Positions 31,505 to 41,704 are shown, numbered from the stretch's first letter. The stretch is DNA of 64,000 nucleotides from Desulfuromonas thiophila (GCF_900101955.1 NZ_FNAQ01000001.1:62001-126000), one strand, 5' to 3'. Numbers and translations are program-made. Notes: a model not told the origin generated them from the letters alone.

Positions 31505-32709
31505 CTACTCGTGACGCAGGGCATCGATGGGGTCAAGACGGGCGGCCTTGCGCGCCGGCATGAAGCCGAACAGCACACCGACGGCGGCCGAGAAGGCAAA
31601 GGCCAGCAGCATGATGCCGCCGTTGAAGATAAAGGGAATCTGCAACAACGCCGCCAGACTCAGGGATGCCAGCAGCGCCAGCACAATGCCGAGGAGACCG
31701 CCAAGAGACGACAGCACGACCGCCTCGACCAGAAACTGCAGCAGCACCTCGCGCTCGAAGGCGCCGATGGCCAGCCGGATACCGATCTCGCGGGTGCGCT
31801 CGGTCACCGACACCAGCATGATGTTCATGATGCCGATGCCGCCGACCAGCAGACTGACAGCGGCCACGGCGCCGAGCAGCGAGGTGAGGATGCGGGTGGT
31901 GCCGGTGAGCATGGTGGTGATTTCCTTCATGTCCATGACCTGAAAATCGTCGCTTTCGGCCGGGCCGATGTGGCGCCGCTGGCGCAACAGCTCCTCAAGC
32001 CGGCTTTTGACCGTTTCGGTGGCGATGCCATCGCGGACGGACACCTGAATCAGGCTGATGTCGCTGGTACCCGCCAGGCGCCGCTGTAGCGTGCGCAGGG
32101 GCAGTACCACCAGATCGTCCTGATCACTGCCCATGCTGGACTGGCCCTTGGCCGCCAGCAGGCCCACCACTTCGCAGGCGATGCTGCCCAGGCGGATGGT
32201 GCTGCCCACGGGATTCTGGCTACCGAACAGTTCCCGGCGCACGGTTTCGCCCAAGACGCAAACGGCTTTGCCGAAGCGTTGTTCGCTGTCGCTGAACAGG
32301 CGGCCGCTGGCCAGGCTGTGATTGCGGACCTGGAAGAAGCTGTTGAGGCTGCCCTGCACCTGAGTTGACCAGTTTTTGTTGCCGAACACGGCAATGCTGG
32401 CGCGGCCGAGGGATGGCGCTACGGCAGCGACGGCCGGGATTTCCCGCGCGATGGCCTGGGCGTCGGCCAGCTTGAACGGTGGCGCGCTCGAACTGGTGCC
32501 CGGCCCCATGCGCTGGCCCGGTCGCGCCATCAGCAGATTGCTGCCCAGGCTGGCGATCTGCTCGGTCACCTGGGCGGTGGCGCCGCTGCCGAGGGTGACC
32601 ATGACAATGACCGCTGCCACGCCGATGACGATGCCGAGCATGGTCAGAAACGAACGCAGCAGGTTGCGGCGGATTTCACGCAAGGCCAGAATCAGGGCAT
32701 TCCACAGCA

Positions 32710-32710
<1 letters not shown>
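31505..32710 (-). CDS. MacB-type ABC transporter permease
   Basis: A 401-residue FtsX-family protein with one N-terminal transmembrane helix (about 18-42, MLGIVIGVAAVIVMVTLG), a large periplasmic MacB_PCD domain (about 45-270) and three C-terminal helices. Such proteins do mechanotransmission rather than classical transport, driving a periplasmic substrate through a TolC-type duct. In E. coli MacB the ATPase is fused to the permease; here it is a separate gene just upstream with a one-base junction overlap. Confidence 0.92.
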
Positions 32711-33455
<745 letters not shown>

Positions 33456-33459
<4 letters not shown>

Positions 33460-34742
33460 GGCTGCTGCCGTACCCCGACCAGAACGGCCTGCCCTTCACG
33501 CAGGCTGCTGTCGCGGACTTCTGTCCGCTGACCATCGCTCAGGCCGGGACGGATCACCAGCGCTGCCGGTCGACCATCGCGCAGCTGCCAGATCCGGTTG
33601 GTTTCGCCGCCAGCGGGATCGGCGGCCTTTTTTTGTCCCGAACGCGGTGGTCGCGGCATCAGATTGCCGATCAGGCTGCCGCGTTTGCTGTTGCTGGCGC
33701 TGTCGGGCTGGGGCGGCTGGAAGCGCAGGGCGGCATTGGGCACGGTCAGGACATTTTCTGCCTGGGCGACAATGACCTCGGCGGTGGCCGTCATGCCGGG
33801 CCGCAGCAGCAACGCGCTGTTGTCCACGGTCAGCACCGCCTTGTAGGTCACCACGCCCTCGGTGCTGTCAGCACCGTAGCGCACCCGCTCGATGCGGGCC
33901 GGAAAAACCCGCTGCGGATAGGCATCCACGCTGAACCGGGCGCTCTGGCCGGCTTGTACCTGCCCGACATCGGCCTCGTCGATGTCGATGCGCAGTTCCA
34001 TCTCACGCAGATCCTCCGCCAGGGTGAACAGCACCGGCGCCTGCAGCGAAGCGGCAACGGTCTGGCCCGGTTCCACGCTGCGCTGCAGCACCACGCCATT
34101 GATGGGCGAGAGAATGACGGATTTGGTCAGATCGGTCTGAATCTCGTCCAGACTCGCCCGCGCCTGCTCGATGCCGGCTTGGGCGCTGGCCTGTTCGGCG
34201 CGGGCGCGCAGCAGACTGGCCTCGGCGTTTTCGAGATCCTGCCGGGCGGGGAGCAGGCCAGCGCTGTCACGCTGCAGGCGCTGCAGCCGCCGGTAGGACA
34301 GCTCCGCTTCATTGCGGCTGGCCTGGCGTTGCTGCAGCGTGGCTTCAGCCACCGCCAGGCTGGCCGTGGCCTGGCGTCGCCGTGCCTGCAGGCGTGAGGT
34401 GTCGAGCCGCGCCAGCTCCTGGCCGACCTGAACCCGGTCGTTGTCATCGACCAGAACCTGCTCGACGATGCCCGACAGTTCGCTGCCGACATCGACCTGA
34501 TTGGTGGGTTCCAGGGTGCCGGTCGCCGTGACGGTGACCTGCAGTGCGCCACGCTCCACCGCTGCCGTTTCAAACGATAGTGCCGGATCGGACGATTGCT
34601 GCCGGCTTAGCGTCAGAGCCAGCGTCAGCAGGATGATCAGAGAGACCAGCAGTGTCAGCGGCCGGCGCCACAGGGACCGGCGGCGGGCGTGCTGGGCCAG
34701 AGCGGTGGCCAGATCGGTCGGGGAGGACGGCTGCTCAGCCAT
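33456..34742 (-). CDS. MacA/HlyD-type periplasmic adaptor
   Basis: Membrane-fusion protein of 428 residues linking the MacB-like pump to the outer-membrane channel. An N-terminal anchor helix is at about 28-46; then come a split biotinyl-lipoyl domain (VTATGTLEP, ILSPINGVVLQRSVEPGQTV), a long coiled-coil hairpin (about 115-190, rich in Q, A, R and E) and beta-barrel domains. A charged, proline-rich insert near residue 330 is less usual. It overlaps the outer-membrane gene by eight bases. Confidence 0.92.
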
Positions 34743-36162
34743 GGTTGTCGGTTGTCCTTTCTGTCGCTGGATTCCAGCCGCCGCCGGCGGCCTTGTACAG
34801 TTGCACCAGGGCGCGGAGCTGCTCCTGCCGGCTGGTGAGATATTGCTGTTGCAGGCTCAGGCGGCTCTGGCGGCTGTCGAGCACGGTTTCAAAATCGCTC
34901 AGCCCGGCATGGTACTGCTGCTGGCGCAGTTGTTCCACCGCTCGGGCGGCGGCCAGGGCTGCTGCCAGGTGCTGCTGTTGACGGTCACTGGCGCTGACGG
35001 TCTGCAGCGCGTTTTCGGTTTCTTCGACGGCGTTGAGCACCTGACCGCGGTAGTGGAGGAGCTGTTGCTCCAGCAGGATCTGCTGTTCGGCCAGCTGGGC
35101 CCGCAGACGGCCGCCGGCCAGCAGGCTCCAGCGCAGCTGGGGTGACAGCGAGGCGCTGGCGCGGTCAGAGCGCAACAGCTGGCTTAAACGGGGAGCCACC
35201 AGGCCGAGGGTGGCGGGCAGACTCAGGCGGGGATAGAGTTCGGCGGCGGCAACCCCCACCTGGGCGCTTTGCTGTGCCAGTTGCCGTTCGGCCTGGCGGA
35301 TGTCGGGGCGGCGCCGCAGCACCTCGGCGGGCAGTCCGATGGCCAGCGCCGGCCGGTTCGGCGGCAGGCTGGCGGCGTCGGCCAGCAGCTTCTCCAACTC
35401 GGCGGCGGGGCTGGCGAGCAGGGTGGCCAGGGCATTGCCGGCACGGTGGCGCTGGTATTCGATGGCGGGCAGCTGGGCTTGCAGCTGGGCCAGACTCTGG
35501 CGGGCCTGGGTGGTTTCGAGGGCCGTGACCTGACCGCTCTGCTCGCGGTAGCGGGTCAATGTCAACAGCGTGCTGCGGGTGGCGATTTCCTGCCGCAGCA
35601 GCTCGTGCTGTTCAGCGCTGGCGCACAGATCCAGATAGTTGAGCGCTACCTCGGCCAGCAGCGAGACCTGCACATCCGCCAGCTCGGCCTGCTGCGCGCC
35701 GACGGCGGCATCGGCGGCCTCCACCGCGCGTTGCAGGCCGCCGAACAGATCCAGTTCCCAGCTGGCGTCAAGGCCGGCCTGATAAAGGCTGCTGCTGCCG
35801 CCACCGTTGTACGGACTGGCCCAGTTGCGACTGTAGCCGGCGCTGCCATCCAGTCCCGGTTGGCGCTGGGCCTGCTGTTGCAATCGCTGGCTGCGGGCCT
35901 GCCGCAGCCGCGCCTCGGCCAGCCGCAGGTCGGTATTGTGCTGCAGTGCCAGGGCGATCAGCTGATTCAGGCGCGGATCCTCGAACGCGCGCCACCAGTG
36001 CTGCAGTGTCGCCGGCACAGCGGCTGTCAGTGCCGGCGCCTGCCAGTGGGGCGGAGCTTCAGGCGGGAGCGGATGGTAATCCGGCCCGACCCGCAGACAG
36101 CCGGCCAGCAGCAGGGCCAGGCCGGCGGTGGTAAAGGTGGAGAACATCCGGCAGCGTTTCAT
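34735..36162 (-). CDS. Outer-membrane efflux lipoprotein (NodT/OprM family)
   Basis: TolC-like channel of 475 residues. The signal peptide ends in a lipobox LAGC with Cys22 as lipid anchor. RVGPDYHPLPPEAPPHW is the usual post-lipobox start of NodT-type proteins. Two OEP repeats follow, with helices such as ALQHNTDLRLAEARLRQARS and a second set near the C-terminus. It is the first gene of the four-gene minus-strand exporter operon, and AAAGGA precedes its ATG. Confidence 0.93.
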   Translation of the reverse strand: MKRCRMFSTFTTAGLALLLAGCLRVGPDYHPLPPEAPPHWQAPALTAAVPATLQHWWRAFEDPRLNQLIALALQHNTDLRLAEARLRQARSQRLQQQAQRQPGLDGSAGYSRNWASPYNGGGSSSLYQAGLDASWELDLFGGLQRAVEAADAAVGAQQAELADVQVSLLAEVALNYLDLCASAEQHELLRQEIATRSTLLTLTRYREQSGQVTALETTQARQSLAQLQAQLPAIEYQRHRAGNALATLLASPAAELEKLLADAASLPPNRPALAIGLPAEVLRRRPDIRQAERQLAQQSAQVGVAAAELYPRLSLPATLGLVAPRLSQLLRSDRASASLSPQLRWSLLAGGRLRAQLAEQQILLEQQLLHYRGQVLNAVEETENALQTVSASDRQQQHLAAALAAARAVEQLRQQQYHAGLSDFETVLDSRQSRLSLQQQYLTSRQEQLRALVQLYKAAGGGWNPATERTTDNHG

Positions 36163-36325
36163 GCACGTCCTTTGGCAGGACAGGCCGGCGAACAGCCTGT
36201 CGTTATTTGCGACGCCATCATTCCCGTAAGCATAGCAAAAGGCCCCTTGCTGACGGGTAAAGATTTGTCAAGATAGGGGCTGACTCCGCTGATGCCGGAG
36301 AAAAGCCGTCAGCCCGGAGGCTATT

Positions 36326-36835
36326 ATGAAAGCCTTGTATCTGATTCGCCACGCCAAATCCGACTGGAGCCAGCCGCACCAGGCCGATTTCGACCGGCCG
36401 CTGAACGCGCGTGGTCAGCGTGCCGCCCCCGCCATGGCCGCCCGGCTGGCGCGCTGGCCTGAGCGGCCTGAACTGTTGCTGAGCAGCCCGGCCTGTCGTG
36501 CCCGCCAGACGGCCGTGGCCTTTGCCGCCGCCCTGCAACTGCCGCCGGCCAGACTGTGGTTTGATGCCCGGCTCTATGCCACCGGGCCCGAAGTCTTGCT
36601 GGAAATTCTACAGCAGCTGGATGGCCACTGGCAGGGCGTGGCCCTGATTGGCCACAATCCCGCTCTGGAGCAGCTGGGGCAGTGGTTGTGCCCCGCTGCG
36701 CCGGAGCACCTGCCGACCTGCGCCCTGCTGCATCTGCGGCTGGCCGTGCCGCTCTGGAGCGCATTGGCGCCAGGCTGTGGCCAACTGCAAGCCTATGATT
36801 TTCCCAAAAACCCTGTCACCGTCGCGCGTGCCTGA
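36326..36835 (+). CDS. SixA-type phosphohistidine phosphatase
   Basis: Histidine-phosphatase superfamily protein of 169 residues. The catalytic RHG-type motif is LIRHAKSDW (Arg8, His9), with the second arginine in SSPACRARQTA and second histidine in LIGHNPALEQ. SixA removes phosphate from histidine phosphotransfer domains in E. coli. GGAGG precedes ATG 36326. A CHAD-domain gene follows 34 bases downstream and is probably co-transcribed. Confidence 0.88.
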   Translation: MKALYLIRHAKSDWSQPHQADFDRPLNARGQRAAPAMAARLARWPERPELLLSSPACRARQTAVAFAAALQLPPARLWFDARLYATGPEVLLEILQQLDGHWQGVALIGHNPALEQLGQWLCPAAPEHLPTCALLHLRLAVPLWSALAPGCGQLQAYDFPKNPVTVARA

Positions 36836-36869
36836 GCCGCCCAGCGCGATTTTCCCTTCGGAGGTTGCC

Positions 36870-37739
36870 ATGAGTCCATCCCCCGCCCCGTTCGGCCTGA
36901 AAAAGAAGCACAGCCTCGCCTTTGCCCTGCCGTTGCTGGTGCGCGTCCTGCTCCGGCAGGCCGATCGGCAGCGCCACGCCATCCTGACCGGCGATGATCC
37001 CGAGGCGCTGCACCAGTACCGCGTGGCACTGCGCAAGGCGCGTTCGTTGCTGCGCCTGTTTCGCCGTCAGCTGGGACCCGTCGCTGCCCTGCTGGCGCGC
37101 CAGCTGGCGCAAACAGCCCAGATGAGCAACGGTCTGCGGGAGATCGATGTGCTGTTGCACGACTGGGCCGGCTGGTCGGAACGCCTGCCCGCCGAGTTGC
37201 AGCCTGCTGCTGGCGGGGTCCGGCTGAATCTGCAGGCCCAGCGCGATGTTGCCCTGCAGAGCTTTCGCCGCCAATTGGCGACCCTGCCGGCACCCCTTGA
37301 GCTGCTGGCCGATTCCCTCGATCCCAATGAGCGGGCCGACCGGCCCCTGAAAAAACCGCTGCGGCGCGTGTTCCGTCAGCAGAAACGCCGCCTCAAACGG
37401 GCGCGGCGGCAGTTGACTGCTGCCAGCCCGGCTGCCGATTTTCACCGCGCCCGCATCGCCGGCAAACGCTTGCGCTATCTGCTGGAGCTGTTCGCCGAGG
37501 TGCGGCTGCCGCGCCAGAACCGGCGCCGCATTGAACGGCTCAGGCAGCTGCAGGATCTGCTGGGGCAACTGCAGGATGCCGAAAGCCATGGCCATCATCT
37601 GGCCGGGCTGGCCGCCCAGCCGGTCTGGACGCAGCGGCAGCAGGCCGTACTGACCGCCGTGCGGGAGCAGCTGTTGCAGCAGGCCTGCCAGTTGCGGGAA
37701 GGTCTGCTGGGGCACAACGATCAGGGCCCGGCAAAATAA
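36870..37739 (+). CDS. CHAD domain protein
   Basis: A 289-residue all-helical CHAD protein. Two CHAD halves are visible, with conserved basic/histidine motifs LHQYRVALRKARSLLRLF (about 50-67) and DFHRARIAGKRLRYLLELF (about 190-208), then LQDLLGQLQDA. CHAD domains bind inorganic polyphosphate; many localise to polyphosphate granules. ATG 36870 has GGAGG upstream. The pairing with SixA, and with phosphate genes elsewhere in the window, suggests phosphate or polyphosphate biology. Confidence 0.88.
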   Translation: MSPSPAPFGLKKKHSLAFALPLLVRVLLRQADRQRHAILTGDDPEALHQYRVALRKARSLLRLFRRQLGPVAALLARQLAQTAQMSNGLREIDVLLHDWAGWSERLPAELQPAAGGVRLNLQAQRDVALQSFRRQLATLPAPLELLADSLDPNERADRPLKKPLRRVFRQQKRRLKRARRQLTAASPAADFHRARIAGKRLRYLLELFAEVRLPRQNRRRIERLRQLQDLLGQLQDAESHGHHLAGLAAQPVWTQRQQAVLTAVREQLLQQACQLREGLLGHNDQGPAK

Positions 37740-37805
37740 TCCTTGCCGGCAGTGGCATCAATATGATAGTAAAAGTCAAAATCAAATAGGCGGAACGTTT
37801 TACGG

Positions 37806-37878
37806 CCAGTGCCAAGAGTGGCGCTGGAAGTGAAGGCGTGACCAGGAACCTGCACAGGCTCCGGTTGCGCCTTTTTTT
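37806..37878 (+). promoter_or_regulatory. Attenuator-like leader of the Crp/Fnr-family gene
   Basis: Two adjacent hairpins. The first is CCAGTGCCA/TGGCGCTGG with an AGAG loop (37806-37827). The second has an uninterrupted 10-bp stem AGGCGTGACC/GGTTGCGCCT (two G-U pairs, 37834-37872) followed by T7. The T-run ends about 26 bases before the ATG and 10 before the GGAGG site, so a transcript from any upstream promoter must pass this terminator. I do not recognise a known riboswitch class. It could instead simply terminate sixA-CHAD transcripts. Confidence 0.55.
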
Positions 37879-37904
37879 ATTGTTCAGGTCGGAGGAAGAC
37901 AGCC

Positions 37905-38645
37905 ATGACGGCGGAACAACGCTTCAGTCAACGGGCGCGCAGACTGCTTGATGCCACGCCGCTGCTGGCCCAGGCGGATACCACCCTGGTGCAGCAGCTG
38001 GGTGTGCGGGCGCGGCGGCGGTTGTTGCCGCTGCGCCAGCAATGTATTGATGGCGAGGAAATGCGCCAGCGGATCTTTTTTGTCGTCAGCGGTTCATTTC
38101 ATCTACTGCGCCAGACGCCAGACGGCGAGGAGGTGCTGGTGAGCCGCTATGGCCCCGGCGATTTTTTCTGTCTGGCAGCGGCCTTCAGCGGCAGCGGTCC
38201 GTTGGGCTATGCCGTCAACACCAGCCCGGCTCAGCTGCTGAGCTGGGCTTTGCGCGATTTTCAGGCTCTGATGCGGACGGACAGCAGCCTGGGGGAACGT
38301 CTTCTGCATCAGATGGCCTGGCAGGTGGAGCAGGAACGGCAGATGCGAACCCTGCTGTGCTGCTGCAGGGCGGAAAACCGGGTGGCGGCCTATCTGCTGT
38401 ACCGCCGTCAGGCGTGCCGGCCGCAACCCGACGACGCCCAGCTGGATCTGAAGCCTTTGAGTCTGACGGCTGCCGAACTGGGCCTGGCGCGCGAAACCCT
38501 GTCGCGCTGTCTGCACCGCTTGCAGCGCCAGCAGATCATCCAGTGTCAGCGCGGCCAGGTACGGATTCTGCGCGAACTGGGTCTGCGGCTGCTGGTCGGT
38601 ACCGGGGCTGAAGCCGGCCAGGGGATGAGCCTGCCGGACAGCTGA
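37905..38645 (+). CDS. Crp/Fnr-family transcription regulator
   Basis: A 246-residue protein with an N-terminal cNMP-type sensor barrel (about 25-130), a dimerisation helix and a C-terminal winged helix-turn-helix (about 175-225). The recognition helix reads ARETLSRCLHRL, so the Arg-Glu-xxx-Arg contacts match those of E. coli CRP (RETVGR), which reads GTGA. The cAMP-contact pattern of CRP is absent from the barrel (GDFFCLAAAFSGSG), and there is no FNR-type N-terminal cysteine cluster; the effector is unknown. TGTGA-type palindromes near 46 and 49.4 kb are plausible targets. Confidence 0.87.
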   Translation: MTAEQRFSQRARRLLDATPLLAQADTTLVQQLGVRARRRLLPLRQQCIDGEEMRQRIFFVVSGSFHLLRQTPDGEEVLVSRYGPGDFFCLAAAFSGSGPLGYAVNTSPAQLLSWALRDFQALMRTDSSLGERLLHQMAWQVEQERQMRTLLCCCRAENRVAAYLLYRRQACRPQPDDAQLDLKPLSLTAAELGLARETLSRCLHRLQRQQIIQCQRGQVRILRELGLRLLVGTGAEAGQGMSLPDS

Positions 38646-38670
38646 GGCGCGCCGGCGGGCGCGGATCGTC

Positions 38671-38830
38671 CAGCAGGCTGTTGAAAAACAGCCTGCTGGA
38701 GCCCATGGATGGGCTCACAAAATCAATCATTACTTCGTAATGGATTGATTTTGTGAGCAAGACGGAAATCGCATTTTCGGCTTGCGTCGTTGAAAAAACC
38801 CCGGAAGGGACTTTTTCAACATCCTGCTAG
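38671..38830. repeat. Dispersed hairpin element, copy B (full length)
   Basis: 160 bp, closely similar to copy A. Terminal inverted repeats are CAGCAGGCTGTTGAAAAA (left) and CTTTTTCAACATCCTGCTAG (right). The internal stem is CACAAAATCAATCATTAC with its complement. The right terminal repeat contains the TAG stop of the minus-strand FeoA-like gene (38827-38829). The GTTGAAAAAACCCC stem with T-run should terminate transcription from both sides. Confidence 0.85.
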
Positions 38831-39594
38831 GCCGAGCCGGACGGCCGGGGCAGGAGCGGACGGGTGAGACGCCGGACGAGAATCTGCTTGCCGGCTTCCA
38901 GTGGCAGGTGCAGGTGCAGGCCGTCCTGGCTGGTTACCATCAGCTGCTGATCCCCACTGAAACGACAGATCCGCTTGCTGCGAACCTCCAGCAGGCGCAG
39001 GCGCGTGTCGGGCCAGATGCCCAGGCGCTGCAGACGCTCGATGGCCCAGGGGCACCCCAGCAGCTGGACAACCGTAAAATCACATTCCGCCGCTGTCAGG
39101 GAGAACTGACGGATATGCGATCCGCTTCTGCCCAGAATGCGGGCGGCGTCGCCTTCGGACAGTCGCAGCAGGCCCTGCCCTTCCAGCAGGGTCAGGTAGT
39201 CCATGGGCGGCAGTTTGCGAATCAGGCGGATGGGATCGTTTTCGTGAAAGCCGAGCTGTTCCAGCGCGGTGGCAAAGTCGGCACTGGCGGTGGTTCCTTC
39301 CAGATGGCCGGTCTGGCCCGGTTCCATGTCGATCAGGGGGATGCGGCGGCCGTCGCCGTCGAGATGGACGATGGTTTGCAGCCCCATGCCGGCACTGAGC
39401 ACCACCTCGCCGTTTTTACCGCGCACGCGCACGGTCTGGGCCTGCAGGGTTTCATCCAGCCGCACGATGCGGCAGCCCCGGCCGAAGCCCATTTTGCCCA
39501 GCTGCTGACGCCAGGGCTCGGCCAGGATGGCCTGGACTTCCAGCGGTTGATCGAAGGGGGCCTGATCCAGCGACAGAAGCTGCTCAGTGGTCAT
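38827..39594 (-). CDS. Triple FeoA-like domain protein
   Basis: A 256-residue cytoplasmic protein that reads as three successive FeoA/SH3-like modules of 70-80 residues. The clearest (about 85-160) is IPLIDMEPGQTGHLEG, then LEQLGFHENDPIRLIR, then GQGLLRLSEGDAARILG. A first module has LGKMGFGRGCRIVRLD, and a third has LQRLGIWPDTRLRLLEVR. FeoA proteins are small accessory factors of ferrous-iron transport. It overlaps the upstream ATPase gene by 11 bases and is the last gene of the operon. Domain identity rests on pattern, not on a profile search. Confidence 0.65.
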   Translation of the reverse strand: MTTEQLLSLDQAPFDQPLEVQAILAEPWRQQLGKMGFGRGCRIVRLDETLQAQTVRVRGKNGEVVLSAGMGLQTIVHLDGDGRRIPLIDMEPGQTGHLEGTTASADFATALEQLGFHENDPIRLIRKLPPMDYLTLLEGQGLLRLSEGDAARILGRSGSHIRQFSLTAAECDFTVVQLLGCPWAIERLQRLGIWPDTRLRLLEVRSKRICRFSGDQQLMVTSQDGLHLHLPLEAGKQILVRRLTRPLLPRPSGSA

Positions 39595-41701
39595 GAGGGT
39601 TGTCCTTTGGCGATGTGGGCCGGGCGGCCGGATCGGACGCTGACAGGCCCCTGGTGGCACAGTAGCCGAGGATGCCGACCGTGTTGAGGTTATGCAGCAG
39701 TGCTGCGGTCAGCGGCCGGATGCAGCCGGTCAGGGCCAGCAGCAGGAAGAGGCTGTTGAAGCCGATGGTGGCGTAAAAACAGTCCTGGATGGTTTTCCCG
39801 GTGCGGCGGGCCGCATCCAGAGCGGTGGCCAGGCAGGCGAGATCCTCCTGCAGCAGCAGGGCCTGGGCGGCATCCTTGGCCAGGTCGGCACCGCAGGGCA
39901 GACTGATTCCGACATCGGCCGTCACCAGCGCCGGCGCGTCATTGACGCCGTCGCCGATGAAGGCGGTGTAGTGGCCCTGGTCCCTCAGCTGTTGCACGAT
40001 GCCGGCCTTGTCCTCCGGTTGCAGTTCCCAGTACAGGGCGTCAATCTGCGGCAGCGCCTGCAACAGCGCCCGGGCGGTCGACTCCTGGTCGCCGGTCAGA
40101 ACCACAATCCGGCGGATGCCGTTCTGTTTCAGGCGGGTCAGGATACCGGCGGCCTCGGGCCGAATCCGGTCGCGCAGGGCGATCAGACCTTCAAGCCGGC
40201 CGGCGCGACTGACGTAAAGCAGGTTTTTGCCCTGGTGCGCAAAGGCCGCGGCCGGCTCGGCGGCGGCGCCGCAGTCGATGCCCTCATCCTCGGCGACAAA
40301 ATGGTGGCTGCCGACCAGCACCTGCTGGCCGTCGACATGGGCCGACACGCCGTGTGCCACGATGAAGTCGACCTGGCTGGTGGCCGGCAGGGTCAGACCG
40401 CGGTCGCGCGCGGCGCGCAGTACCGCCTTGGCCACCGGGTGGGCGTAATGTTCCTCGGCTGCCGCCGTCAAGGCCAGCAGGCCATTCTCGTCCAGGTGGT
40501 TGAGGGGCACGATGTCGGTGATGAACAGCTCACCCTGTGTCAGGGTGCCGGTCTTGTCGAAGACCAGGGTATCGACCCGCGCCAGCTGGTCGAAGGCCTG
40601 GGCGCCCTTGACCAGCACCCCCTGCTGGGCGGCGCGGTACATGGCGGTTTTTACGGCGATGGGTGTCGCCAGCTTGATGGCGCAGGAGTAGTCAACGGTC
40701 AGGGCCGCTGCCGCCCGGCGCAAATCGCCGGTCAGCAGAAAGATGCCGCCGCCCAGTGCCAGGGTGACGGGCACCAGCCGGTCGGCCAGTTCGTCGCTAC
40801 GCTGCTGGGTGCGCGACCGCTGGCGCAGGGCCTGCTCCAGAAACCGGTTGATGCGCGCCAGGCCGGTATCGCTGCCGACCGCCTCCACCCGAATGACGAT
40901 GCGCCCCTCCGTGACCAGGGCGCCGGATGGCACGCTGTCGCCGGCCTGGCGGTGGACCGGTAGCGCCTCGCCGGTGATGGAGCTCTGGTTCAGCAGCGCG
41001 TCACCACGGCAGATCGTGCCGTCCAGCGGCACCAGCTCGCCCGGCCCGCACAGCAGCAGGTCACCGGTTCGTACCTGGGCCAGGGGGGTCCGCACCTCGA
41101 TGCCCTCCCGTTCCAGCCAGACCTGCTCCACCTGTGGCCGCAGCAGGGTTCGTAACAGGCCGGTGGTCTGATCCTCCGAGCTCTGCCGCAGGTATTCCCC
41201 CACATTCAGCAGCAGCACGATCATGTTGGCGGTGAAATAGTCGCGCCGTAGCAGGGAAATGCCCACGGCGCCAGCGTCGAGAACCTCGACCTTGACGCCG
41301 CGGTTCAGCAGGCCGTCCGCGCCGGCCAGCAGGGTCGGCAGGCCGATCAGCAGACTGATGGTGCCCTGCAGCGTCGGCGGCAGCAGCCGCAGCGACACGA
41401 TTGACAGGCCCAGAAACGCCAGATTAAGGGGGTTGATGGCCGGCTGCGGCGGCTCGAAGCAGCGGAACGCTTCGCCGGGCAGCGGATCGAAGCGGGCAAG
41501 AATCGCGGCACGGGTGGCCGGCGCGCCATCGTGCTGCAGCACCAGCGTGGCGGCGGCGCGGTTGACGCGCACCTGCGTCACGCCGGGGATGTTTTCGAGC
41601 AGCGCCTGCACATACAGCGGGTCGCTGCGCCGGTCGCGCAGGGGCGGCCAGCGCAGCCGCAGTCGGCGGGGCAGCTCGTGAACGATCTCCGGCGCGGCCA
41701 T
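39584..41701 (-). CDS. P1B-type metal ATPase with SCA motif (P1B-6/FezB-like)
   Basis: A 705-residue heavy-metal ATPase. The N-terminus (1-60) is an HMA-like fold without CxxC (PRRLRLRWPP, IPGVTQVRVN). The A-domain has SITGEA (TGE 243-245). The transmembrane metal motif is DYSCAIKLATP (SCA 339-341) instead of CPC, CPH or SPC, and Asp382 is phosphorylated (FDKTGTLT). HP is in HYAHPVAKA and the hinge is GDGVNDAPAL. An SCA-type motif and HMA-like neighbours fit the P1B-6 group, whose member FezB is needed to form ferrosomes. Iron is therefore the best-guess substrate. Confidence 0.8.
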   Translation of the reverse strand: MAAPEIVHELPRRLRLRWPPLRDRRSDPLYVQALLENIPGVTQVRVNRAAATLVLQHDGAPATRAAILARFDPLPGEAFRCFEPPQPAINPLNLAFLGLSIVSLRLLPPTLQGTISLLIGLPTLLAGADGLLNRGVKVEVLDAGAVGISLLRRDYFTANMIVLLLNVGEYLRQSSEDQTTGLLRTLLRPQVEQVWLEREGIEVRTPLAQVRTGDLLLCGPGELVPLDGTICRGDALLNQSSITGEALPVHRQAGDSVPSGALVTEGRIVIRVEAVGSDTGLARINRFLEQALRQRSRTQQRSDELADRLVPVTLALGGGIFLLTGDLRRAAAALTVDYSCAIKLATPIAVKTAMYRAAQQGVLVKGAQAFDQLARVDTLVFDKTGTLTQGELFITDIVPLNHLDENGLLALTAAAEEHYAHPVAKAVLRAARDRGLTLPATSQVDFIVAHGVSAHVDGQQVLVGSHHFVAEDEGIDCGAAAEPAAAFAHQGKNLLYVSRAGRLEGLIALRDRIRPEAAGILTRLKQNGIRRIVVLTGDQESTARALLQALPQIDALYWELQPEDKAGIVQQLRDQGHYTAFIGDGVNDAPALVTADVGISLPCGADLAKDAAQALLLQEDLACLATALDAARRTGKTIQDCFYATIGFNSLFLLLALTGCIRPLTAALLHNLNTVGILGYCATRGLSASDPAARPTSPKDNPHDH

Positions 41702-41704
41702 GAC

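Noticed and set aside
36163-36325. Possible promoters between the MacAB operon and sixA
   Set aside because: TTGACA- and TATGCT-like hexamers exist but at the wrong spacing; no convincing pair could be supported.
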